Positions 7,649-14,484 of a stretch of 64,000 bases of DNA are shown here, in pieces. Every line of letters begins with the position of its first letter. Within the stretch, counting starts at the first letter, position 1. The notes beneath the pieces were generated by a model, which worked only from the letters and a program-made list of their open reading frames with translations, was not told where the DNA came from and searched no databases. This DNA is from Streptomyces sp. MUM 203J (GTDB lineage Bacteria > Actinomycetota > Actinomycetes > Streptomycetales > Streptomycetaceae). A program made the position numbers and the translations under genes. The stretch covers positions 124,001-188,000 of the forward strand of contig NZ_JADWYO010000003.1 of assembly GCF_022414595.1 (NCBI RefSeq). The letters run 5' to 3'.

Positions 7649-8554
7649 GTGAAGGCTGCCGCGTTCCACGCGTTCGGAGGCCCCGAGGTCCTGGAGCTGA
7701 TGGAGCTTCCGGTGCCCGAGGCGGGGCCCGGTGAGGTGCGGGTGAAGATCGCGGGCGCGCAGCCCACCGACTGCGCGGTGCGCCGGGGCTGGAGCCCGCC
7801 GGGGTTCGCACTCACGTTCCCGCATGTCACCGGTGGCGACTTCGCCGGGGTCGTGGACGCGGTCGGTGAGGGTGTGGCCGGATTAGCGGCCGGTGACGAG
7901 GTACTGGGCTTCCGTACCCAGCTCACCTACGCCGAGTATCTGGTCGTGCCCGCCGATCAGATCGTGCCCGGACCGGCCGCGCTGCCCTGGGAGGTCGCCG
8001 GATGCCTCTCCGCGTCCGGGCAGACCGCGCACACCGCGGTCGAGGCGCTGGGCGTCGCGGCGGGCGAGACGTTCCTGGTCAACGGCGCCGCCGGCGGCGT
8101 CGGCACGGTCGCCACGCAGCTCGCTGCGGCGCGCGGCGCCAAGGTGATCGCCACCGCTCGCGAGGGGAACCACGCCTACCTGTGCGGGCTCGGCGCGGTC
8201 CCCGTCACGTGCGGAGAAGGCCTCATCGACCGGGTGCGCGCGGCGGCCCCGGAGGGTGTGGACGCGGCGCTGGACACCGCGAGCGTCGACGGTCTGCGGG
8301 CGGCGGCCGAGCTGGTCGCGGACCGGGACCGGGTCGGTACGGTCTTCGCGCACGAGGCGCACCGGGAGCTGGGCGTGCGGTGGATCACCAGTCGGCGCGC
8401 CATGCGGCGGCTGGCCGAGCTGGCGGCGCTCGCCGCGGACGGCGGGCTCAGGATCCACATACGCAGGACGCTGCCGCTGGCCCGTGCCGCGGACGCCCAT
8501 CGCCAGCTGGGGACGGGGCACGGGCGGGGCAAGATCGTCCTGCTCTTCGGCTGA
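7649..8554 (+). CDS. zinc-less alcohol dehydrogenase / NADPH:quinone oxidoreductase, SoxR-regulon type
   Basis: This 301-residue medium-chain oxidoreductase has the N-terminal FHAFGGPEVLELMELPVPEAGPGEVRVK typical of quinone reductases. Its nucleotide fold carries VNGAAGGVGTVATQLAAARGAKV. It lacks the zinc-ligand cysteines of alcohol dehydrogenases. The GTG start has GAGGAG at 7635-7640. Leucine 79 is encoded by TTA (7883-7885), so translation should depend on the bldA tRNA. With the SoxR-type promoter this suggests production in response to redox-active metabolites late in growth. The S. coelicolor SoxR target SCO4266 is, from memory, such an enzyme. The FMN reductase gene follows after 81 nt. 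Confidence 0.88.
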   Translation: MKAAAFHAFGGPEVLELMELPVPEAGPGEVRVKIAGAQPTDCAVRRGWSPPGFALTFPHVTGGDFAGVVDAVGEGVAGLAAGDEVLGFRTQLTYAEYLVVPADQIVPGPAALPWEVAGCLSASGQTAHTAVEALGVAAGETFLVNGAAGGVGTVATQLAAARGAKVIATAREGNHAYLCGLGAVPVTCGEGLIDRVRAAAPEGVDAALDTASVDGLRAAAELVADRDRVGTVFAHEAHRELGVRWITSRRAMRRLAELAALAADGGLRIHIRRTLPLARAADAHRQLGTGHGRGKIVLLFG

Positions 8555-8635
8555 GTCCGGCCGGGCCCCGCCCCCTCTCCTCCGGCCCGCAGACGGGCCG
8601 CCTTTCCTTCCTACTCAACGAATCGAGGCACCCTC

Positions 8636-9223
8636 ATGTCCAAGACCCCCCTCAGGATCGGCGTCGTCATCGGCAGTGTGCGCACCGGGCGCTTCGCGGA
8701 CACCGTCTCCCGGTGGTTCGTCTCCGAGGCGACGAAGCGCGAGGACATGGAGTTCGAGGTCATCGACCTGGCCGAGCCCGCCCTGGTGGAGGAGCTGAAG
8801 CTCACCCTGGAGGACGCTCCCGCCCGGGACGGCGCGGTCCGGCTGGCCGAGCGCATCGCGGGCCTGGACGGATACGTCATCGTCACGCCGGAGTACAACC
8901 ACGGATACCCGGCCTCGCTCAAGCTGGCGATCGACTACGTCTACAGCGAGTGGCGCGCCAAGCCGGTGGGGTTCGTCTCGTACGGCGGGATGGCCGGCGG
9001 CCACCGGGCAGTGGAGCAGCTGCGCCAGGTCTTCGCGGAGATGCATGCGGTGACCCTGCGTGACACCGTCAGCTTCCACATGGCGTGGGAGAAGTTCGAC
9101 GACGAGGGCCGCCCGCGCGACACAGATGGCACGGCGAAGGCCGCCTCGGTGATGCTGGACCAGCTGGCCTGGTGGGGCCTGACTCTCCGTGAGGGCCGCG
9201 CCGCCCGGCCGTACGACGGCTGA
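8636..9223 (+). CDS. NADPH-dependent FMN reductase family flavoprotein
   Basis: This 195-residue flavodoxin-like protein has the phosphate-binding loop GSVRTGRFADTVSRW at the N-terminus and the family motif TPEYNHGYPASLKLAIDY near residue 85. Members reduce FMN, quinones or azo compounds with NADPH. The gene follows the quinone oxidoreductase in the same direction and no promoter is evident in the 81-nt gap, so SoxR-type control probably covers both. A good ribosome site is not obvious. A strong bidirectional hairpin follows. Confidence 0.85.
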   Translation: MSKTPLRIGVVIGSVRTGRFADTVSRWFVSEATKREDMEFEVIDLAEPALVEELKLTLEDAPARDGAVRLAERIAGLDGYVIVTPEYNHGYPASLKLAIDYVYSEWRAKPVGFVSYGGMAGGHRAVEQLRQVFAEMHAVTLRDTVSFHMAWEKFDDEGRPRDTDGTAKAASVMLDQLAWWGLTLREGRAARPYDG

Positions 9224-9254
9224 TTCCGGAGCCGCCGGGCGGCGGTACCGGGAG

Positions 9255-9287
9255 GGGGCCCGGCGGGCGTGATGTCCGCCGGGCCCC
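9255..9287. terminator. bidirectional hairpin terminator
   Basis: Perfect 12-nt arms, GGGGCCCGGCGG (9255-9266) and CCGCCGGGCCCC (9276-9287), surround a 9-nt loop followed by TCTTG. It sits between the convergent FMN reductase and thioredoxin-fold genes and can serve both. Confidence 0.75.
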
Positions 9288-9301
9288 TCTTGCATGCTCC
9301 C

Positions 9302-10009
9302 TCACCCGGCGGGCGCCGAGCGGCACCGCCTCAGGAAGGCCTCCTCCCGCAGCAGCGCCGCGATGCCGTCCCAGAGCGCTCCGGCCAACTCGCCGGCCGG
9401 AGCGGTACGCAGCAGCGGGACGCACACGCAGGTCCGGCCGTCCAGGGAGATCACCGGCAGCCTGTGGGCGTCCCGACCCCGCTCGCGCCGGTGAACGGCC
9501 GGGTGGGCGGCACGCAGTACGTCGTCCCAGTGCGGCGACTCCATGGCGTCGGCCCGGCCGGTCGGCAGCCCGCAGTCGGCCAGGGCCTTCTCGACGACGT
9601 CGCGGGCCTGCGCCAGCAGCGCGGCCTGGACCTCCTGCCCGGCCTGCGGGGACAGGCCGCGGAGCATGTCGTGGAGGCCGTGGTAGAGGCCGCCGACCTC
9701 GTGGAAGCGGTGTGCGAGGGCCTCGTACACGGGGCGGACCGCCCGGCTGCCGCGCTCGGCGGCGACGGCGGCGAGGACCCGTACGGGGCCGGGGGCCAGT
9801 TCCCGGAACCGGGAGGGCTCGTCGTCTCCGGAGGTGCCGACCGGGTGGTCGAGCATGGCCGCGTGGACGGTCAGGGCGAGGGGGCGCACGGTCTCGGCCT
9901 CCCGCAGCCACTTGTAGGCGACCCAGGTCCAGAGGCAGAGGGGGTCGGCCCAGAGGGTCACGTCCTGTCGGCCCTCCTCGCCGGGTGTGCGGTGCGTGGG
10001 CTTGCTCAT
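9302..10009 (-). CDS. DsbA-like thioredoxin-fold protein, mycothiol-dependent nitroreductase Rv2466c type
   Basis: This 235-residue protein begins with the DsbA/FrnE-type active-site strand WADPLCLWTW (Cys25) and a helical insertion with repeated aromatic residues. It ends with PVISLDGRTCVCVPLL, the cis-proline-side strand. It resembles the actinobacterial Rv2466c family, which uses mycothiol to reduce electrophiles. The assignment rests on the N-terminal motif and overall pattern. Two ARE-like sites lie 75 and 201 nt upstream of the start, so a GBL receptor may control it. No role in GBL synthesis is known to me. Confidence 0.65.
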   Translation of the reverse strand: MSKPTHRTPGEEGRQDVTLWADPLCLWTWVAYKWLREAETVRPLALTVHAAMLDHPVGTSGDDEPSRFRELAPGPVRVLAAVAAERGSRAVRPVYEALAHRFHEVGGLYHGLHDMLRGLSPQAGQEVQAALLAQARDVVEKALADCGLPTGRADAMESPHWDDVLRAAHPAVHRRERGRDAHRLPVISLDGRTCVCVPLLRTAPAGELAGALWDGIAALLREEAFLRRCRSAPAG

Positions 10010-10083
10010 CGAGGGCTCCCGGGTACTCGTCGTTCTGGTCCTTCGCGTCCTTCGCGCCGCGGTGACCCAGTCGACGAATTATT

Positions 10084-10101
10084 AAACCGCTTAGGCGGTT
10101 T
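10084..10101. promoter_or_regulatory. ARE-like operator upstream of thioredoxin-fold gene
   Basis: AAACCGC-TTAG-GCGGTTT has the same arms as the site at 6687-6704, differing only at the centre. It lies 75 nt upstream of the minus-strand gene at 9302-10009. Confidence 0.7.
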
Positions 10102-10156
10102 TGTGTGAGGAGATTCAATCGCCCAGGTCTGGTCTGGGGTGGGTAAAACCGGGACA

Positions 10157-10188
10157 AGCCTCGCTACCCGATGAGGGTGAGCGAGGCT
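10157..10188 (-). terminator. hairpin downstream of afsA-like gene
   Basis: AGCCTCGCT (10157-10165) pairs with AGCGAGGCT (10180-10188), and an inner ACCC pairs with GGGT with one bulged base. It lies about 80 nt past the stop of the AfsA-like gene and separates it from the next gene on the same strand. Confidence 0.6.
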
Positions 10189-10209
10189 CGATCCTGCAGA
10201 AGGTGAAAG

Positions 10210-10227
10210 AAACCAGGTGTGCGGTTT
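10210..10227. promoter_or_regulatory. ARE-like operator, second site in the 10.1-10.3 kb gap
   Basis: AAACC-AGGTGTGC-GGTTT again has the form AAACC-N8-GGTTT. It lies between the stop of the AfsA-like gene and its terminator hairpin, 201 nt upstream of the next minus-strand start. It could be an upstream operator for that gene or a roadblock site. Confidence 0.6.
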
Positions 10228-10266
10228 GTGTTTGTGTCAGAATGATGCCGCACGGTTCGCGGTGGT

Positions 10267-11229
10267 TCAGGCTCCCGGGGTCCTCTGTGGCGTCAGGAAG
10301 ATGCACTGGAAGACGGGTTCGCCGTCCTGATGGCCGGTGACGCTGGCGACCGCCCGGGTGCCCGGCCTCAGTGGCGGGATGACCCGGGCCACGAGCCGGC
10401 ACGGGCTGTCGAACTCGGCGTAACGGTGGAAGGAGATGCTGCCGTGGACGGGCAGGAACCCCATGGGTGTCGTCGCGGCGTGCGCGGCCTGACGCGCCGC
10501 CTCGAAGAGCAGCATGCCCGGTATGTGATCGTTGGGCCGCTGGAACAGGGTCGGGTGGCGGGTGTCCACCCGCACGGTCCACTCGCCCTCGCCGCCGTCG
10601 GGGGTGGGGGTGAGCAGCACGTCCTCGGTGCGCGAGCGGCCCACGAGCAGCGGGTCGACCGGGGGCTCCGCCGGGACGTGGCGGCCCGGCTGGGCGAGGT
10701 CGCCGCGCAGCCTGAGATACGCGGGGTGGCTGGTGATCCGGACGTCGCCGCCGCTGGTGGCCACCGGTCGCCCGCCGCGCTCGAAGACGGTGTCCACCCG
10801 CAGCTGCGTGACCCGGCCGCCCCGGAGCTTCAGCCGGGAGAAGCTGAGCCGGATGTCCACGAGGCCGTCCTCCGCCTCCACGTCCAGCCCCTCGGGGTGG
10901 CAGGTGTAGTCCAGGTCGGTGACCAGGAAGTGATGGCCGAGAGGAACGTCGTACGCCGCGTGGATCACGGCCATGGCCGCCTGCCGCATCGTTTCCGCGA
11001 CCAGCATCGGGTCGTGGATCCCGCCCCGCACGGGGGAGAAGAACGGATGGTCGGCGGGCCAGTAGGCCTTCACCAGGTACTGGTTCGTGTCGAGGGTCGT
11101 CCAGGCGACCGGGAACGTGTCCTCCGCGCGTGCCCGGTGGCACATCTCCACGGATATGGGCTGGAGCGGTGGGGGCGCGGTGGCCGTCGCCGTGCCGCCC
11201 GTGCGCTCCATGTACACCAAGTCGAGCAT
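10267..11229 (-). CDS. AfsA/ScbA-type gamma-butyrolactone synthase
   Basis: This 320-residue protein has two AfsA hotdog-fold repeats. The first includes WPADHPFFSPVRGGIHDPML and an Arg/Gln-rich helix; the second includes HPTLFQRPNDHIPGMLLFEAARQAA, a strong family signature. The inter-domain VGRSRTEDVLLT matches the conserved family linker. AfsA homologues condense a beta-ketoacyl chain with dihydroxyacetone phosphate, the first step of GBL signal synthesis. AGGGGGAT lies about 6 nt before the ATG. It is divergent from a second receptor-type TetR gene across a 335-nt control region. Confidence 0.9.
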   Translation of the reverse strand: MLDLVYMERTGGTATATAPPPLQPISVEMCHRARAEDTFPVAWTTLDTNQYLVKAYWPADHPFFSPVRGGIHDPMLVAETMRQAAMAVIHAAYDVPLGHHFLVTDLDYTCHPEGLDVEAEDGLVDIRLSFSRLKLRGGRVTQLRVDTVFERGGRPVATSGGDVRITSHPAYLRLRGDLAQPGRHVPAEPPVDPLLVGRSRTEDVLLTPTPDGGEGEWTVRVDTRHPTLFQRPNDHIPGMLLFEAARQAAHAATTPMGFLPVHGSISFHRYAEFDSPCRLVARVIPPLRPGTRAVASVTGHQDGEPVFQCIFLTPQRTPGA

Positions 11230-11277
11230 GCGTATCCCCCTTGATCGAGAGCACTTCTAGTCCCGCCGGTCCCAAAG

Positions 11278-11295
11278 ATACAGACGCACCGGTAT
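11278..11295. promoter_or_regulatory. weak ARE-like site upstream of afsA-like gene
   Basis: ATACA-N8-GGTAT keeps 7 of 10 fixed positions of AAACC-N8-GGTTT and is followed by TTTGT. It is 49 nt upstream of the synthase start, a sensible operator position. Confidence 0.3.
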
Positions 11296-11418
11296 TTTGT
11301 CGTGGGCTTCTCATGGCCGGAAGCTGTCTCTTCGTGGGTTGTATACGAGTCGGCTCTCAAGCCGTCGGGCGTGCAGAAGCGTCCCAACTTCCCTGGATTG
11401 TCCGGGACATTGGGCTCT

Positions 11419-11447
11419 AGCTTGATCACTTCGCGAGTGATCAAGCT
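11419..11447. repeat. perfect 12-bp inverted repeat in divergent promoter region
   Basis: AGCTTGATCACT (11419-11430) and AGTGATCAAGCT (11436-11447) are perfect complements around TCGCG. It does not match the ARE-like sites, so a different regulator or an RNA hairpin is implied. Confidence 0.65.
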
Positions 11448-11499
11448 TGTGGGGTGATGAAGTCCGGGACTCCCGAGCCACCTCCTTCGCGGCGTAACA

Positions 11500-11517
11500 A
11501 ACCAGTGGTGCGGTTTA
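11500..11517. promoter_or_regulatory. ARE-like operator upstream of second receptor gene
   Basis: AAACC-AGTGGTGC-GGTTT lies 47 nt upstream of the GTG start of the TetR gene. Its spacer resembles that of the site at 10210-10227. Autoregulation is the simplest reading. Confidence 0.7.
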
Positions 11518-11564
11518 GTGATTCATCGAGCAGAGAAGCGCGTAACACGGAAGAGGAGCGTTCA

Positions 11565-12164
11565 GTGACGAAGCAGGCGCGTGCCGTGCACACCCGGCGG
11601 GCTCTGGTCCGCTCGGCAGCCGGCGTCTTCGGCCGGCGGGGATACGCCGAGGCCACGCTGAGCATGATCAGCTCCGGTGCCGGGGTGAGTGCGGGTGCCC
11701 TGCACTTCCACTTCGACAACAAGGCGGCCATCGGCGCTGCCGTGGAGCGGTCCGCCGCGGGGGTGCTGTGCCGGGCCGCCGACGAGGTGGACGCCCAGCG
11801 CCGCTCGGCGCTCCAGTCGCTGGTCGGCACCACCCACGCGTACGCCCGCGCTCTCTCTGCGGACATCGTGGTCCGGGCCGGGTTCCAGCTGGCCCGGGAC
11901 ACCTGTTACGCGCCCGTCGTCGACCTGCGCCGGGAGTGGCGGTCCCGGGTGCGGAGGCTGATCGCGGAGGCGGTCGAGGAGGAGGCGCTGCTTCCCGGGG
12001 TCACCGGTGCCTGCGCCGCCGCGATGGTGATCGCCGCGACGACCGGCTTCGAGGAGCTGGGGCAACGGGACCCCCGGTGGCTGGCCCCGGAGACGCTGGA
12101 CGACTTCTGGCACCTGGCGCTGCCGTGTGTGGCGACGGAGACCGCGCGTTCGGCGTTGCGGTGA
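11565..12164 (+). CDS. second ArpA/ScbR-type TetR regulator
   Basis: This 199-residue regulator has KQARAVHTRRALVRSAAGVF and the HTH GVSAGALHFHFDNK (41-54), the pattern of GBL receptors and pseudo-receptors. W125 (DLRREWRSRV) aligns with the ligand-stacking Trp of ArpA, so it may still bind a small molecule. The chosen GTG has GAGGAG at 11553-11558; the open frame reaches further up, but across the ARE-like site. GBL loci often pair a true receptor with a pseudo-receptor such as ScbR2. Which of the two here is the true receptor cannot be settled from sequence. Confidence 0.85.
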   Translation: MTKQARAVHTRRALVRSAAGVFGRRGYAEATLSMISSGAGVSAGALHFHFDNKAAIGAAVERSAAGVLCRAADEVDAQRRSALQSLVGTTHAYARALSADIVVRAGFQLARDTCYAPVVDLRREWRSRVRRLIAEAVEEEALLPGVTGACAAAMVIAATTGFEELGQRDPRWLAPETLDDFWHLALPCVATETARSALR

Positions 12165-12200
12165 CCGGGGCCCCGCGCGCAGCCCCCGTTCAGCTCGTCC

Positions 12201-13181
12201 TCACGTGCCGGACGAGCTGAACACTCCCGCCCCGTACCGCTCCCCGTACCACCCCGCGTACGTCCCGAACGCCTCCGGGAACGCGGGCCCCGGCGACGAG
12301 GGGACCATCGACCACAGGCGCCCGCTGTCGTACCAGTGGTCGGTCGTCATCAGCGACACCACCCGCGCGCTTCCCGGCACCCCCGCCGCCGCCAGCAGCT
12401 CCGCCGCCCGCTCCCGGGTCGTCTCGCCCGACGGCAGCGCCAGCCCCAGCACGCCGCCCACGGCCGTGACCAGCTCCCGCGCGGTGACCGGCTCCGGGTG
12501 GCTCGCGTGCAGCACCCCGCCCCGCCAGCCCTCCGGCGCCGCCCCCAGCGCGAGGTCCGTGAGGGCACCGGCCAGGGCGTCGGCCGAGATCATGGAAATC
12601 CGTGCCCGGCCCCCGTCCACCCAGTGCGGCACCGCGCGCAGCATCCGCGCCAGCGCGGGCACCACCCAGGTGTCGCCCCGCCCGTACACCAGGTGCGGGC
12701 GCAGTACCGTCCCCCCGGCGGCCAGCACCAGCCGCTCCCCGGCCAGCCGTGTCACGCTCGTCGGGGACACCGGATCCTCGGCCGGCACCCCCTCGGGCTC
12801 ACCCCGGTGCGGCTCGTCCCGGTACACGGCGGCCGTGCCGAGCTGGACGACCCGCCGGACGCCTGCCCGCCGCGCCTGCGCGAGCAGCGCGCGCGTGCCC
12901 TCGGTGTTGACGGCCCGGCAGCTCTCCTCGTCCCCGCCGATGTGCGCGGCCAGGTGCAGCACGGTGTCGACCCCGTCGCAGATGCCCCGCAGCGAGCCCG
13001 GATCGGTCAGATCGCCCCGTACCGCCTCCACCGCACGCTCCGCCCAGTGGGGCGGCAGCTCTCTGCGGTGGGTGAGCAGCCGCACCTCCACCCCGGGCGC
13101 CTCCGCGAGCCGGTCCACCACGTGGGACCCGACGAAGCCGGTGCCGCCCGTCACGAGCATCCGTATCCGCTGACTGATCAA
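12201..13181 (-). CDS. NAD(P)-dependent epimerase/dehydratase (extended SDR)
   Basis: This 326-residue extended short-chain oxidoreductase starts near MLVTGGTGFVGSHVVDRL (GxxGxxG loop). It has LHLAAHIGGDEE and a serine/threonine-rich QLGTAAVY region, but lacks an obvious YxxxK after it (TSVTRLAGERL occupies the spot). It may therefore be catalytically unusual. Related genes accompany afsA homologues in several Streptomyces GBL loci and are thought to act in GBL reduction. The TTG at 13181 has AGGGGG about 7 nt upstream; the ATG at 13160 is the alternative start. It converges on the second receptor gene. Confidence 0.8.
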   Translation of the reverse strand: MISQRIRMLVTGGTGFVGSHVVDRLAEAPGVEVRLLTHRRELPPHWAERAVEAVRGDLTDPGSLRGICDGVDTVLHLAAHIGGDEESCRAVNTEGTRALLAQARRAGVRRVVQLGTAAVYRDEPHRGEPEGVPAEDPVSPTSVTRLAGERLVLAAGGTVLRPHLVYGRGDTWVVPALARMLRAVPHWVDGGRARISMISADALAGALTDLALGAAPEGWRGGVLHASHPEPVTARELVTAVGGVLGLALPSGETTRERAAELLAAAGVPGSARVVSLMTTDHWYDSGRLWSMVPSSPGPAFPEAFGTYAGWYGERYGAGVFSSSGT

Positions 13182-13258
13182 CCGGAACCCCCTGCCGCTG
13201 CGGCCCCGGGGGACCGCATACCGACGATCTTCGGACGGGCCCGATGCTACGACAGTCC

Positions 13259-13861
13259 TCAGGGCGAGCGGGGGAAACGGGCCTGAAGATCCCACACCGC
13301 GGGATTGTCGGCCAGATCCTCGTGCATGTCGGTGAGATCCGCGATCAGATCGTGGAGGAAGTCCCGGGCCTCACGACGGAGCTCGGTGTGCGCGAAGGTC
13401 AGCGGGGGCTCCCCGCCGGGCATCCACTCGGCTTCGACGTCCACCCACCCGAAGCGCCGCTCGAACAGCATCCGGTCGGTGGACTCGGTGAAGTCCAGCT
13501 CCGCGTACCGGGGGGTGGCCGAGCGGCTGCCGCGCGGGTCGCGGTCCAGCATCTCCACGATGTCGCAGAGCGCCCACGCGAAGTCCAGCACCGGGACCCA
13601 TCCCCAGGCTGTGGACAGCTCCCGGTCGGCCCCGGTGTCGGCCAGGTACACGTCCCCGCAGAACAGGTCGTGCCGCAGGGCATGGACGTCCGCCCGCCGG
13701 TAGTCGGTCTGCGGGGGGTCGGGGAAGCGGCGGGAGAGCGAGTAGCCGATGTCGAGCACGTACGTGATGGTGTCACGCTCCCACGCGGGGGTGTCACGCC
13801 CGGGCGGGTCGGCGTCAGGCCCGTACGCGCGGGCGGCGTCCCGTCCGTGCGCGGGAGTCAC
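13259..13861 (-). CDS. conserved protein of unknown function
   Basis: This protein of up to 200 residues has no signal peptide or membrane segment. It is rich in Asp, Trp and Phe (DFAWALCDIVEMLDRDPRGS, FERRFGWVDVEAEW), and its C-terminal half is predicted helical. It looks like a small single-domain protein. I do not recognise a function. The GTG start overlaps the senR stop (GTGA at 13858-13861), so it probably shares the senS-senR transcript. An internal start near residue 28 is possible, because the first residues are low-complexity. Confidence 0.6.
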   Translation of the reverse strand: MTPAHGRDAARAYGPDADPPGRDTPAWERDTITYVLDIGYSLSRRFPDPPQTDYRRADVHALRHDLFCGDVYLADTGADRELSTAWGWVPVLDFAWALCDIVEMLDRDPRGSRSATPRYAELDFTESTDRMLFERRFGWVDVEAEWMPGGEPPLTFAHTELRREARDFLHDLIADLTDMHEDLADNPAVWDLQARFPRSP

Positions 13862-14484
13862 GCCAGCAGCCGCTGCTCCTTCGCGACCGCCACCGCGCCC
13901 GCGCGGGTCTCGACGCCCAGCTTGGTGTAGATGCGGCCCAGGTGGGTCTTGACCGTGGCCTCGCTGATGAACAGCGCGCGGGCGATCTCCCGGTTGCCCA
14001 GCCCCCGGGCCAGCTGGGCCAGGATGTCCCGTTCGCGTGCCGTGAGCGCCGGGGCCGTCGCACCCCGGACCCGGTTCATGACCCGGCCGGCCACCGGCGC
14101 GGACAGCGTGGTGCGCCCCTCGGCCGCCGCGCGGATCGCCGCGAACAGCTCCTCGGGCCGCTCGGCCTTCAGCAGATAGCCGGTCGCACCCGCGTCGATC
14201 GCGCGCGTGATGTCGGCGTCGGTGTCGTAGGTGGTGAGGACCAGGACCCGGACACCCCCGGGCCCGGCGGTGATACGCCGCGTCGCCTCCACCCCGTCCG
14301 TCCCCGGCCCCAGCTGGAGGTCCATCAGCACCACGTCCGGGCGCAGTTCCGCCGCCGCGGCCACCGCCTCCTCCCCGCTGCCCGCCTCCCCGACGACCTC
14401 CAGGCCGGGCTCACTGGCCAGCAGGGCGAGCAGCCCGGCCCGTACGACGGCGTGGTCGTCGCACAGCAGGACGCGCACACTCAT
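13858..14484 (-). CDS. senR: NarL/FixJ response regulator, SenR-like
   Basis: This 208-residue regulator has a receiver domain (CDDHAVVRAG, phospho-acceptor D55 in VVLMDLQ, K106 in YLLKAE) and a LuxR-type HTH (LTARERDILAQLARG, ISEATVKTHLGRIYTKLGV). Its start overlaps the kinase stop by 4 nt (ATGA). With the GlcG/HbpS-type secreted protein divergent from the kinase, the set matches the HbpS-SenS-SenR redox/haem-sensing system described in S. reticuli. The symbol rests on that arrangement rather than on a search. Confidence 0.85.
   Translation of the reverse strand: MSVRVLLCDDHAVVRAGLLALLASEPGLEVVGEAGSGEEAVAAAAELRPDVVLMDLQLGPGTDGVEATRRITAGPGGVRVLVLTTYDTDADITRAIDAGATGYLLKAERPEELFAAIRAAAEGRTTLSAPVAGRVMNRVRGATAPALTARERDILAQLARGLGNREIARALFISEATVKTHLGRIYTKLGVETRAGAVAVAKEQRLLA

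Larger units (their letters stand above)
11230..11564. promoter_or_regulatory. divergent control region between afsA-like and TetR genes
   Basis: No gene is visible in this 335-nt stretch. It holds a weak ARE-like site (11278-11295), a perfect 12-bp inverted repeat (11419-11447) and a good ARE-like site (11500-11517). Its A/T content is higher than the flanks. This is the layout expected of the regulated promoter pair of a GBL locus. Confidence 0.6.

Noticed and set aside
4308..7811. Very long minus-strand open frame of over 1100 codons
   Set aside because: It runs across tRNA-Thr, a clear GNAT gene, a TetR gene and an SDR gene in other frames. Its translation is Arg/Pro/Gly-rich without motifs. 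It is a by-product of high GC.
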